Assembly (NCBI GenBank): GCA_003650545.1
Contig: QMQO01000006.1
Coordinates: forward strand, 1 to 43,671
Source of the DNA: Candidatus Woesearchaeota archaeon
GTDB taxonomy: Archaea; Nanobdellota; Nanobdellia; Woesearchaeales; B72-G16
Reading direction: 5' to 3'
DNA: 43,671 bases
In this document: one piece after another, positions 9,701-17,900 of the stretch
Numbering within the stretch: position 1 is the first letter of the stretch
Layout: each line of letters begins with the position of its first letter
Made by a program: the position numbers and the translations under genes
Notes under the pieces: generated by a model
The model's input: the letters and a program-made list of their open reading frames with translations, nothing else
Databases searched by the model: none
What the model was told of the DNA's origin: nothing

Positions 9701-11931
9701 GGAACTTTACAATATATAACTTAGACACGTGGTTCCCTGAAACTGACGATAACACAACCGAGAGCTGGCAAAACTGGTACACAACAGATCAACTAATCAA
9801 GCTTAATGCTAGCGATATTGGCCTTGGCTTGAACTACACTGCATACTGTACATACGATTATGGAGCAAGCCCTTGTAGCAACTTTACATTAAGTTATAGT
9901 AATGAGACATTTATTTCTTTAGTCTGTCCTACTGGAACTGGTTGTCAGAAAAAGATCAGATATTATAGTGTAGATAAACAGCCAAATGTAGAAGCGATAC
10001 AAGAGACTCATGTGATATACATAAACAAAGCAGGCGGGTTGATTAATCTGACGAATGCTAGCAAATGTTACATAGCAATTGCAACAAACATGACCAACAG
10101 TGTGTGTAATAACTCTGACAAGATTAATTCTAGTATATTTAGCAGTACGAATGTTAATTCTAAGGTGTGGAACTCGTATGAAAACAACTGTAATATATAC
10201 GATTCTCAGTTTAATTATAGCACCTGTGTTACATCAACAATAAACATCTCAACAATACTACATAGTAGTGTAGATACATGTCTATTAACAAATGTTACAT
10301 ATAACTCAGCAACATGTCTGAATAGTAACGATAGTTATTCTACACAATATTCTGGAAGCTTGTTGATAGATCCATCTGATGCTAGCAATAACTCTTATTA
10401 TGGGATTGTTGAGATACATAATACTTCAGTTTATAATTCTATTTTAGATGATTGTGTTCTCAATAGAGATACTATTAACTACACTAATTGTAATGAATCG
10501 AGAATTGATGATAGCGATGTTTATTTATCAACACTAACAGAATCAAATGTTTCTGAATCAACTGTGATTAACTCAACTATTATCGGTTCATATGTGTATA
10601 ATATTACTCTGATTAATGTAACGATCATCAACGGTGTTATAACTTCTGGTAATGTTACCTATATGGGGGTCACGTATACAGCAGGGGATAACTTAATTGC
10701 AGTATATTGTGGCGATAATATAATTAATTACCCGATCATTGGCATATTCGAGACTTGTCTAAGTTGTCCTGCTGATCTTGGACCTTGTCCTACAACACCA
10801 ACAGGTGGTGGGGGTGGGAGGGGTAGATGTTATCCTAGATATAATTGTAGTGAATGGACACAATGCATGTTCGGAGAGCAAACACGGAGATGTGTTGATA
10901 AAAATAAATGTAGAATCATGCCATTTGTAGAAGAAAACGGAGAAATAGTACAATACCAAACAAGAGTTTGTGAAGTTGTATCTTGTTTAGATGGGATACT
11001 TAACCAGGATGAAACAGATGTCGATTGCGGTGGATCAATTTGTGATCCTTGTAAGGATGGCAAGACTTGTGCTACTGGTATGGATTGTCTGAGTGGAGCA
11101 TGTGAACGCTTTATGTGTGTGAGCTGTAAAGACGGTATATTAAACCAAGATGAAGAATCGATTGATTGTGGTGGTGTTTGTGGTGAATGTGTTCTTATGA
11201 TAAGAGGTGTTGAAAAAGAATATAATATGAGTCAGGTTATGATTTTAAGTGTGGTTGATATTAATGAGAACCCTGTTTCAAATGTAACTGTTATTATAAC
11301 TACACCTTCTGAAAAAAAGATCGAACTTGTAACTGACATTTATGGTAAGATTAGTTTAGTAATTGAAGAGAAAGGTGAATATAAGATAGAAGCCAATAAG
11401 GCAGGTTACCATAAACAAGAGACTAAAACAAAAGGACAATTTATCATAGTACCAAAACCTTATAGAGTAAACATTTCAGATGTACTATATGATTTGTTAT
11501 TGAAAATGTCATTGAAAATCGGCAACATTGCTGAAAATTATAAATATTATATTACTAGCATTGGTATTGTACTTGTACTACTGTTTATAGTATTGGATTT
11601 AAAAAAAGTCCGCTATGTTAGACACCTAGCAGAATTCAGCTATTATCAACATAAGAGTAAGAGGAGTGTAATTAACAAACTCAAAAAAGAAAATCTTGCA
11701 AAGAAAAAGAAAATAGTTGACAAAGTATACAATGTTCTTCAAGCAAGAGATAAAGCAAAGCAATTAAAAGAAAAAGAGAGAAAGGAAAAGATGAGAACAT
11801 TAAAAAAAATGATTGGTTGGGATGGTGTAAGAAAGACTGCCCGCACAAGGAAAATTGAGATGAAACTGGAGGAAGAAGATAAAAAATTAATTGATAGGCT
11901 AGATAAACTTAGTAAAAAATTTAAAAAATGA
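700..11931 (+). CDS. Giant membrane-anchored surface protein A (3743 aa): N-terminal TM, parallel beta-helix, Ig/cadherin-like repeats, F5/8 type C-like domain, Cys-rich stalk, C-terminal TM, basic cytoplasmic tail
   Basis: Continuous ORF. Hydrophobic segments FVVGVAIVVALMVIVLLPL and YYITSIGIVLVLLFIVL. Very dense N-x-S/T sequons. CPADLGPCPTTPTGGGGG linker. Repeated C-DG-LNQDE-DCGG motifs. Confidence 0.9.
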   Translation: MKPGTRERSVKGVKQYTRNNARNKFVVGVAIVVALMVIVLLPLSFVGMSTKNDTSEINPKPLVELKDKFGDYSGSYNIKEINGKYDVVLVRDQKNNIEIKGVKGTVIKAKIDSVEDKKIKTEVAAVESLEFDSATIKLEKKDFVDVILKCNNFNVDSFECESDWDETNIPFVDLGDSIEFNVTSFSGYAGGKIEESEVEIKSVTNVDNCINITSSGSYKMIQSISNAVNYCINISTSNVTFDCDGNTITGSRGVNIIFAVNQSNITIKNCVLKDSSRGILFLNINDTIIEYNNISNMSAMAIWLQKVDLFGHNNTIRNNNCSHSGRGIALEAHDSVIDNNVVNYNSVYGISWVGNRNNITNNIVNYNVNGLAATCSSYYNLVDNNDFRFNNQNSLYCACCTTVLNNDFSNNTGQYCLVINYAYNSYLKNNTFNSCDIGIDINSGKNSTIIDNEIKNNSIFGIRLISRGTAGYYVADNLITKNNITNSGVSGIYINSSAGEPVENNTFYDNIINETTHVLFEGVNYTNYWNTTKTTATNIVGGNYIGGNYWGKPDGTGFSDTCIDSNYDGICDVVYDVINDSTCTLGVNCTNNVDYLPLATPPPRTNLTIWDSNDTAGGGTIAYTNAQIIFYANYTYANGTVINDTMGGSCKINFSDSTNNDMNFNSSSGLYEYNRIFLTTGFRVYNVTCTGVGLGINISDNLTLELGNGTVTTTIVSPTGTSYNSSENEFFLVKVNVSCSGGDCKNVNVSLDPKPNVYSLFLDPSPVYFNAVTYCKINISNASGDLLRVEFNLTSPRGISYISNGTPYENLYFSEEFVANETGTWICNITAQSTDGNITKNSTTFVPSSKSGAVSTTTGDVPFYTNTSNPKNCTLSNHGQYCLLSWWVNATGSINTMWEFYAEANSTVTSDISNKVNVTIVGSVQPLISNITLNSIVESLTNTTIIAIGEKDYEQENLTFYCSYSNLPNATNTFCIGGSIFQISAPYNLNCTFTADNNSANDVVYCRVWDGYKYSKTVSTSYLDNHRPSLTSLSISPNTGKYNVSINVTSVSAFDSDGHNLRIKCGNSSNQYNLCTSGFGAGQRSCTFNSPWTDNANHQIYCVVEDIYSYMSAERNIKFVSDNTPPIQGVVDNVEGDMTPKYWDTDDDDNTVIQINVFETGVKCRYSSTDLNYSSMPWTQNCSVAGSIASCNVWNLVGGQTNETNVSISCIDMYGNEQNASSNSDVVFGIDWTKPSISTDNDGAIHLPGYVVNFTVNDQPPGTIVYAKYCNDTTGICGPYFDIINGSYVVFNQRGVWYLRYNASDEAGNYNETKQTVVMINQLPQISPLQFVNITPHKFNATSIVLDNDSSQTLHCKIYHRIVNNLYGNKTLILVDGISTNGTYTQNISDADGYNITDVVEMYVNCNDTLEEINSSILYHRIPNFIPTYTIINDRYWDEDMNLTNNISLDSLFADLDGDTLTYTSNGTINITVDIISGNVSFIVPEDWFGREYVQFRANDSSKSSNITNVVQLTVYSIPDITMTAYNGTNYDGITKEFVGNMYVKVADEHSYIENISAGKINFTEKINFTRDINIDSTVTLKHNYVEIDGSTWPELDKKAIITFTGLTELFTPNIYILKDGIRCDNTTDCDIIYYNKTEGVVIFNVTGFSNYTAVNENTPPNITNINIIPSFAYSRSNLNCSVIAYDFEQANLNVSFYWYKNGVRNTTWDSNVSCIKNVLCYTGVLVPNASTSRYDNFTCVAYASDGTYYSNLSNTTKMIINEPPYFDFALTAQTINHTQNLIYDINCTDYDSGDIITYYDNTTLFDINSSTGLIFDAPTQAETGTYNVLITCSDGLDNTTHSFVYTIVNNAPLLQNIVLNSTDALNRTVGNISVYYTYYDPDLDPEQNYIIKWYNNSVEVGAFENLTTVLNGNITKGETWKTSINVYDGLYWSGWYNSSQLLIRNYAPAVVNATLNSTDLLNRSNGSLNAYYVFVDNDTIDSEQTKIIKWYRNGFVQPLLENLTTVPPSKLSKGITWYFRVSVFDGTDWSSYAQSNSILIQNFAPEAQNVSVRSTDDPFNRTNGSLTVGYTYFDYDGDVEVSKQIIWYKNGAEITSLENETTVLSGNTSKDDAWNFTIRVYDGTDWSVYTASNVLLVENTPPTQATPILFPDPAYRLDNITCYNQSTADVDADNVINYYNWYVNGVPVWTTSNTHILGTGNFSSGDLVVCQVTPYDGDDNGTSLNGSIVISNHAPTLTAINIEPNAGRYNTDLRVVSFNASDLDGHNLSLRCGDVSGIRNLCNSSYGVPERLCVFASLWSDDVAHIVYCVVDDNINESGEVAATFLADNTPPSSLSIINIGGDTTPPYWDTVNDNQTVVYAQGELLMVCRWARQDINFSSMPVNQQCIISGTTAMCNFGSLDLNISNTGYYISCEDQYGNEQNSSNNLDVPAFGTDWSAPQTTHNIVPGYIYKPPFNVTLFEFDVPVGTNVTTYCCVDLAGICTPSITCDDGLVGFNNINVSINESYRGIAHLRYYSIDSANNNQTPLVDIPVIVNNLSVVNAMSYTNLTKHKFTASLDAYDVNYQNLTCWLHHRLSTNGIYNTTQMIFVSGLSYNGTFAANISSGELVRINAEDVDDSAGEFNSGTHGFTTYNAGLRLKNWSLNYAGDASTAASTNNGLTSKINDGDINTYWQGTNASLPAWITLTFPEPRVVKRFEFNFSHDLNYTPSDYWLQYDDNGNFADGGTVNITVVAGNTNKEPVYSFSPVTSKYFRIYITATNGNNQTQENITLVEWEVYEQPQYFGNFTSATIDGGVDVNWRNISWVSSITAGNNITMYTRSAATIQGLSGAAWQQVYNSSGDFIPSLDLRYLQYRAVFATNDTNITPVLTKVNITYIRNYNYTIYDAIETYVNCSDGLENGTGTTSINSIPNYAPTKPILLAPSNLSVVYNPSVMLNFTASDADNDTITYYIYADTTTSPTTLRGITNNNYYDLTIVTGSYNWRVRAYDGTDWSDYSDVWNFTIYNLDTWFPETDDNTTESWQNWYTTDQLIKLNASDIGLGLNYTAYCTYDYGASPCSNFTLSYSNETFISLVCPTGTGCQKKIRYYSVDKQPNVEAIQETHVIYINKAGGLINLTNASKCYIAIATNMTNSVCNNSDKINSSIFSSTNVNSKVWNSYENNCNIYDSQFNYSTCVTSTINISTILHSSVDTCLLTNVTYNSATCLNSNDSYSTQYSGSLLIDPSDASNNSYYGIVEIHNTSVYNSILDDCVLNRDTINYTNCNESRIDDSDVYLSTLTESNVSESTVINSTIIGSYVYNITLINVTIINGVITSGNVTYMGVTYTAGDNLIAVYCGDNIINYPIIGIFETCLSCPADLGPCPTTPTGGGGGRGRCYPRYNCSEWTQCMFGEQTRRCVDKNKCRIMPFVEENGEIVQYQTRVCEVVSCLDGILNQDETDVDCGGSICDPCKDGKTCATGMDCLSGACERFMCVSCKDGILNQDEESIDCGGVCGECVLMIRGVEKEYNMSQVMILSVVDINENPVSNVTVIITTPSEKKIELVTDIYGKISLVIEEKGEYKIEANKAGYHKQETKTKGQFIIVPKPYRVNISDVLYDLLLKMSLKIGNIAENYKYYITSIGIVLVLLFIVLDLKKVRYVRHLAEFSYYQHKSKRSVINKLKKENLAKKKKIVDKVYNVLQARDKAKQLKEKERKEKMRTLKKMIGWDGVRKTARTRKIEMKLEEEDKKLIDRLDKLSKKFKK
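1300..2490 (+). other. Right-handed parallel beta-helix (PbH1/NosD-like) domain of giant protein A
   Basis: Repeating N-rich rungs such as NSTIIDNEIKNNSIFGIRL and NNITNNIVNYNVNGL. Confidence 0.75.
3892..4005 (+). repeat. Four-Cys module copy A1 (C-x9-C-x10-C-x15-C)
   Basis: CGNSSNQYNLCTSGFGAGQRSCTFNSPWTDNANHQIYC. Confidence 0.85.
7516..7629 (+). repeat. Four-Cys module copy A2
   Basis: CGDVSGIRNLCNSSYGVPERLCVFASLWSDDVAHIVYC. Confidence 0.85.
8611..9060 (+). other. F5/8 type C (discoidin)-like domain in giant protein A
   Basis: ASTNNGLTSKINDGDINTYWQG...WITLTFPEPRVVKRFEFNF...SKYFRIYITATNG...ITLVEWEVYEQ matches the discoidin-like pattern. Confidence 0.7.
10030..10680 (+). other. Ser/Asn/Thr-rich short-period repeat region, probable beta-solenoid stalk
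   Basis: Short-period S/N-x-hydrophobic pattern, e.g. ESNVSESTVINSTIIGSYVYNITLINVTIINGVI. Confidence 0.5.
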
Positions 11932-14900
11932 ATAGAAAAGTTTTGAATTTGATTATCGTAATTGTTCTAGTATTCTGCGCAATGATAATGGTAAATATAT
12001 CCATAAATGTACTTGCTTTTGAAAGTGCAGGGGTAGACACAACTGCGAGTCTTGATTATATAGAAATTAATCCTGAACGTGGCAAATATAATGTGTTAAT
12101 CACTGTAAATAGCTCTGGTGCTGATGGTGGTGATGTTGATAATGTAACTCTGATGTGTGGCAACATAACTGGCGTATATAACTTGTGTAATTCTACATGG
12201 GGTTCTCCCGAAAGAAGTTGTAATTTTAACAGTCCTTGGGTTGATGATGCATTGCACACTATTTATTGTGTTGTTAAAAATACATTTAATAATACATCCC
12301 CTGAAAGAAATGCTATCTTCACTGCAGATAACACAGCTCCTATAACATTAGGGGTACTTAATGTAGAAGGAGATACCGATGCTAAATTTTGGGATACAGA
12401 TGATGATAGCAATACAGTTATTCAGGTTAACCTAAACGAAACTGGTGCTGCGTGCAGGTATTCTAGTTTAGACATAAATTATAGTAGTATGCCTCCGGCT
12501 CAGAGCTGCTCTGTTGTTGGAAGTTTGGTAAGCTGTAATGTTTGGAATCTTGTTGGAGGACAGATTAACGAGACTAATGTTTCTATAAGTTGTATTGATA
12601 TGTATAATAACGAGCAAAACTCCACACAAAACATAGATGTTGTGTTTGGAGTAGACTGGACTGAGCCAAGTATTAATACAGATAATGATGGCCAGATCCA
12701 TCTACCAGGCTACGTTATCAACCTTAGCGTGAATGATCAGCCTCCCGGAACAATAGTTTATGCTAAATATTGTAATGACACTATTGGAACTTGTGAACCT
12801 TATCTTCCATTTAATGATGGAGATAGCGTAACATTCGACCAGAGAGGTACTTGGTATTTGAAATATAATGCTAGCGATGAAGCAGGTAATTATAATGAGA
12901 CAAAGGAAACGATTATATTCATAAACCAGATGCCGGCTGTTAGTGCTCAAGTATATAGTTATCAAGCGCCACACAATATTGTAGTAAATATTACTGTTTT
13001 GGAGAATGATTCATCGCAATCAGTAGTCTGTTCTATTAAACACAGAAAAAATGCTAGCTTTGACGTTTTTAGCAATAAAACAATGTCTCTGGTTTCAGGT
13101 GTTTCAACTAATGGAACATTCCAAGCGATACTATCGCATCTTGATGGTTACTTTATTGGCCAAGCACTCCAGACTTATGTTAGTTGCTATGATGGCATGG
13201 AGTTTGTTAATTCTACTTTTAACTCCACAATTATGCCTAATATAAAACCAATTCTTTTAGTAGATGTGCCTGATGTTTATATGAAAGAAGACACGCCATC
13301 TGTTGACGTATTTGATTTGGATAATTATTTCAATGATCCTGATGGAGACATGTTGACATATACTTCTAATGGAAGTCATATTTTTTCTAGCTTTGATGGT
13401 GATAATAATGTAACTTTTCTCTCTACCCCCCAAAACTGGTACGGTTTTGAGTACATACAATTTAGAGCGAATGATAGTAGTATAGATAGTAACACAAGTA
13501 ATATTGTGAATGTAACTGTCTATTCTGTACCGGATATTCAACTTGGCATGTATTCTGGTACAGATTATGATTCACTAGCAGAAATATTTGCTGGAGATAA
13601 ATATGTAAAGATTGCTAACAAATATAGTTATATCTATAATAGTTCGTACACTACGATCAATTTTAGTGATAAAATCAATTTTACAAGGGATATTAACATA
13701 AGCGATGTGTTTGTGATAAAAAGGAATTATGTTAGTGCTAACACAACTGCTTGGCCTGAGATCAACAAGAGCGCAATAATTACATTTAATCAGTTAGATG
13801 AGATATATACTGACGAGATTTATATAATTAAAGACGGTATCCGGTGTGACCACACAAATCTTTGTGATGTCATTGAATGGAACAAAACAACCAAAACCGT
13901 TATTATAAATGTTACATCATTCAGCACATATTGGATTGCAAATTCGCAGACATTGCCAAATGTTACCACGCCAAATATAACGCCAAGTCCTGCATATGCT
14001 AATGACACATTAAGTTGTATAACCAATGTAACCGATGTGGAGCAGGAACTTGTAAATGTAAGCTTTACATGGTATGTGAATGGTGTGTACAACAGTACTT
14101 GGGATACTACTGTGACCTGCAATACTACAATCAAGATTTGCCATACTAATGTACCAATAGACAGCAGCTACTTAACTAAGTTTGACAATTTTACATGTAG
14201 CGTGCAGGCGTACGATGGGATTAACTACAGTGTTCCAAAGAATAATTCACAAGTAATTAGTAATTATATACCTGTGTTTGATTTTGTGTTGACGGATCAA
14301 AGCATTAATCATACAGAAAACTTAACTTATGACATAAATTGTTCAGATCCTGTTGACTTTGATACTTTGTACTATTATGATAATACATCATTGTTTGATA
14401 TTGATATCAATAACGGAAGTATTGTAGATGATCCGACTGTGTTTGATACCGGTCAACATTCTATACTAATAACATGCGGCGATAACTGGGACAACAGTAC
14501 AAATAGTTTTAATTACGAAGTGAAGGATGTTGCGCCTGTTGTGACAAATGTTATCTTAAATTCAACTGACATAGGCAACTTAACGACAGGGAACCTTACT
14601 GTCTATCACACATATAGCGATTATGAAGGTGATACTGAACAAGGTATTTGGATCAAATGGTATATTAACGCGAGTGAACAAACTAACCTTGAAAACTTTA
14701 CTGTTGTGTTAGAAGGAAACACAAGCAAGCATGAAGTATGGTGGGTGCGTATTGCAGTGTTTGATGGAGCCAAATGGAGTGCTTTCAATAATTCCAATAA
14801 TGTAACTATACGAAATACGGCGCCTGTTTTTGACTTTTCATTAGGAAAACAAAGTCTGAATCATACAGAAAACCTAACTTATGACATAAATTGTAGCGAT

Positions 14901-17900
14901 AATGATGGTGATGTAATTATTTACTATGATAATACTACGTTGTTTAGCATAAATGCTTCAACAGGATTAATAAAAGACAACCCAACTGTATTTGAGACTG
15001 GTGAATATGCTATATTGATAATTTGTAGTGATGGGGAAGTTAATGTAACAGGTAACTTTGTATATGAGATCAATGACAGTACACCATATTTAACCAATGT
15101 GCTTATAAACAGCACAGATCCTGGAAATAGAACAAATGGAAGCCTTATGTTGAATTATGTGTTTAATGATTTCGACAACGATTCTGAAATCGATAGAGAG
15201 GTTATTTGGTATAAAGGGGATGTTGTGCAGCCTGCTTTAGAAAATCAGACTGTTGTGCTGAGTGAAAATACTACGCGTGATGACGTGTGGGTTGCACGTG
15301 TTAAGGTTTTTGATGGTGCTAAATGGAGCGACGTTGTAAATTCTACTAGCATAACAATTGAAAATAGTGTTTTGGTATTTAGTCCAGATTTGGTTAACCA
15401 AAGTGTGTACCACAACACAAATTTAGTCTATGATATTAACTGTACTGACAATGATGGTGATGTTAAATATTTTGATAATACAAGCTTGTTTGATATAAAT
15501 CTTGATACTGGATTGATAGTTGATAACCCTTCCCAAGTCGAAACAGGGATTTATGCAATTAATATAACCTGTACATCTGAAGGTGATACAGAAACTGTTA
15601 GTCAAGTGTTCTTCTATACAATATTAAACAGATATCCCAATGCGACCAATGTGAGGCTCGTTTCAGATGATCTGTTGAATAGAACAAATGGAACACTAAT
15701 AGCTAGCTTCACATATAATGATGCTGATGGTGATGCTAAGCAAGATCAGCAAATAATTTGGTATAAAAATGATGTTCCACAAGCGGGTCTTGAGAATCGG
15801 ACAAGCATAGAAAATTATATAACTACAAAGCATGAGAACTGGAGTTTCTCTCTCAGAGTCTACGACGGGTTGTATTGGAGTAATTACACTAATTCGACCA
15901 CATTAACCATAAAAAATAGTAAACCTACACATACCTACCCTAGAATAACTCCTGATCCTGTGTTGTTCGATTATAATCTAACGTGTTATAATCAGTCTAC
16001 TAATGATAATGACGAAGATTCTGTCACGAATTACTATATGTGGTATGTTAACGACACACTTGTGTGGACAGCTAGCAATTATTTAATATTTGATAATTTT
16101 AGCATTGGTGACAATATTACTTGTCAGGTTATTCCATTTGATGGTGAAGAGAACGGTACTGCTCTAAACACGACTGTTGAAGCGACAAACGGCGAGCCAA
16201 CATTCAGCACTGTATTGGTTAATCCTGCAGCAGGAAAACTAAACACAAACATAACCCTTACAACTATTAATGCGATTGATTATGAAGGAGATGATATCCA
16301 ACTAAGATGTGGTGATTCTCCAGGTGTAAGAAATCTATGTAATTCTACATTTGGACAACCAGAAAGGAGCTGTAGTTTCTATAGTCCATGGAACGATAAC
16401 GAAATTCACGCAATATATTGTGTTGTTGTAGATGCTACAGATGTTTCGCTTGAGAAAACTGTTACTTTTATAGCAGACAATCTTGCACCTATAATAAGCA
16501 CTAGCAACCTGTCGGATATTGCTGGCGATTCTATTGCACCTTATTGGGACGTCATTAATGATGGACAAACTGCATTAACATTTAACTTCAGTGAACCTTT
16601 GTTAAGATGTAGATGGTCTACAACAGATACAAATTATAATAATATAAGTTCAAGTCACGAGTGTTTGATTGTTGGTAATGATTCAATCTGTTACCTAGGT
16701 AGCCTTGCGATGTCTGTTTCTAACATAGGTTATTATGTAAGTTGTATCGACATATACGATAATGAAAACACTCAAACGGATAATGTTGATGTCCCTATAT
16801 TTGGTACCGACTGGAGAGCACCGGATACATATACGGATGTGAATGAAAGCGAGGTTTATGTTCCAGCACATGATGTCATTATTATAGAACACGATTTGCC
16901 TACAGGGACAAATGTGACGACATATTGTTGTTTGGATCAAGCAAATGTATGCGTTCCAAATAGCAACTGTGATGATGGTGCAACTGGACAAAACAATATA
17001 ACTATTCCTGTAGCAATAAGAGGGACTAACTTCATCAGATATTACTCAATAGATGGTGCTGGCAATAATCAATCATTACAGAGCAAAAATGTTACAATAA
17101 ATAGTTTACCTGTAATAGCTGCACAGGAATATTTCAACTACACCAAAAATCACATATTTAGTGTGATTGTCAATGCTTCCGATGTTAATGAACAAACGTT
17201 AAAGTGTTATCTACAGCACAGATTGGCAGGAGAGATTGATTATACTACTAAGCTAATGTCTTTGACTAGTCTTATTGCAAGTAATGGAACATTTGCTGTA
17301 AATATTAGCATGGCTGATGGCTATACGCCTGGAGATAACATAGAGATGTATGTAAACTGTTCGGATGGGCTCGAGAATTCAAGCACTGCTCTTACTAGAA
17401 ATATGCTACCAAATAATGCACCTGCTGTACCAACCTTAATCTCTCCTGTAAACGAAACGATCACAAACAGTAGCCCAATATTATTTAATTATTCGAGTAA
17501 TGATGTTGACACCATAGATAATCTAACGTATTACATAATAGCAGACACTAATCGTAGTCCAACAACAGTGATATTTGTAACACCTAATACAAGTTATAGC
17601 TGGACGCCTATCGAGAATAGATATTATTGGAAAATAATTGTAAGCGATGGGTTTAGTAACACAACCTCTGATACAAAAACATTCTTATTAGATACCTCTT
17701 CTCCAGTTACAACAGACAATGTAAGTAACTGGTATGATTATGTGCCTACTGTAATTGGCTTGAATGCTACAGATAATCTGGCTGGAATCAACTACACTAG
17801 GTATTGTGTGACAGATGCCAATTCAACATGCGATCCTATAAATAACGGGACTTACGGGACTGAGATAACTATTTTGTGCGGTGTAAATACAGCTTGCCAA

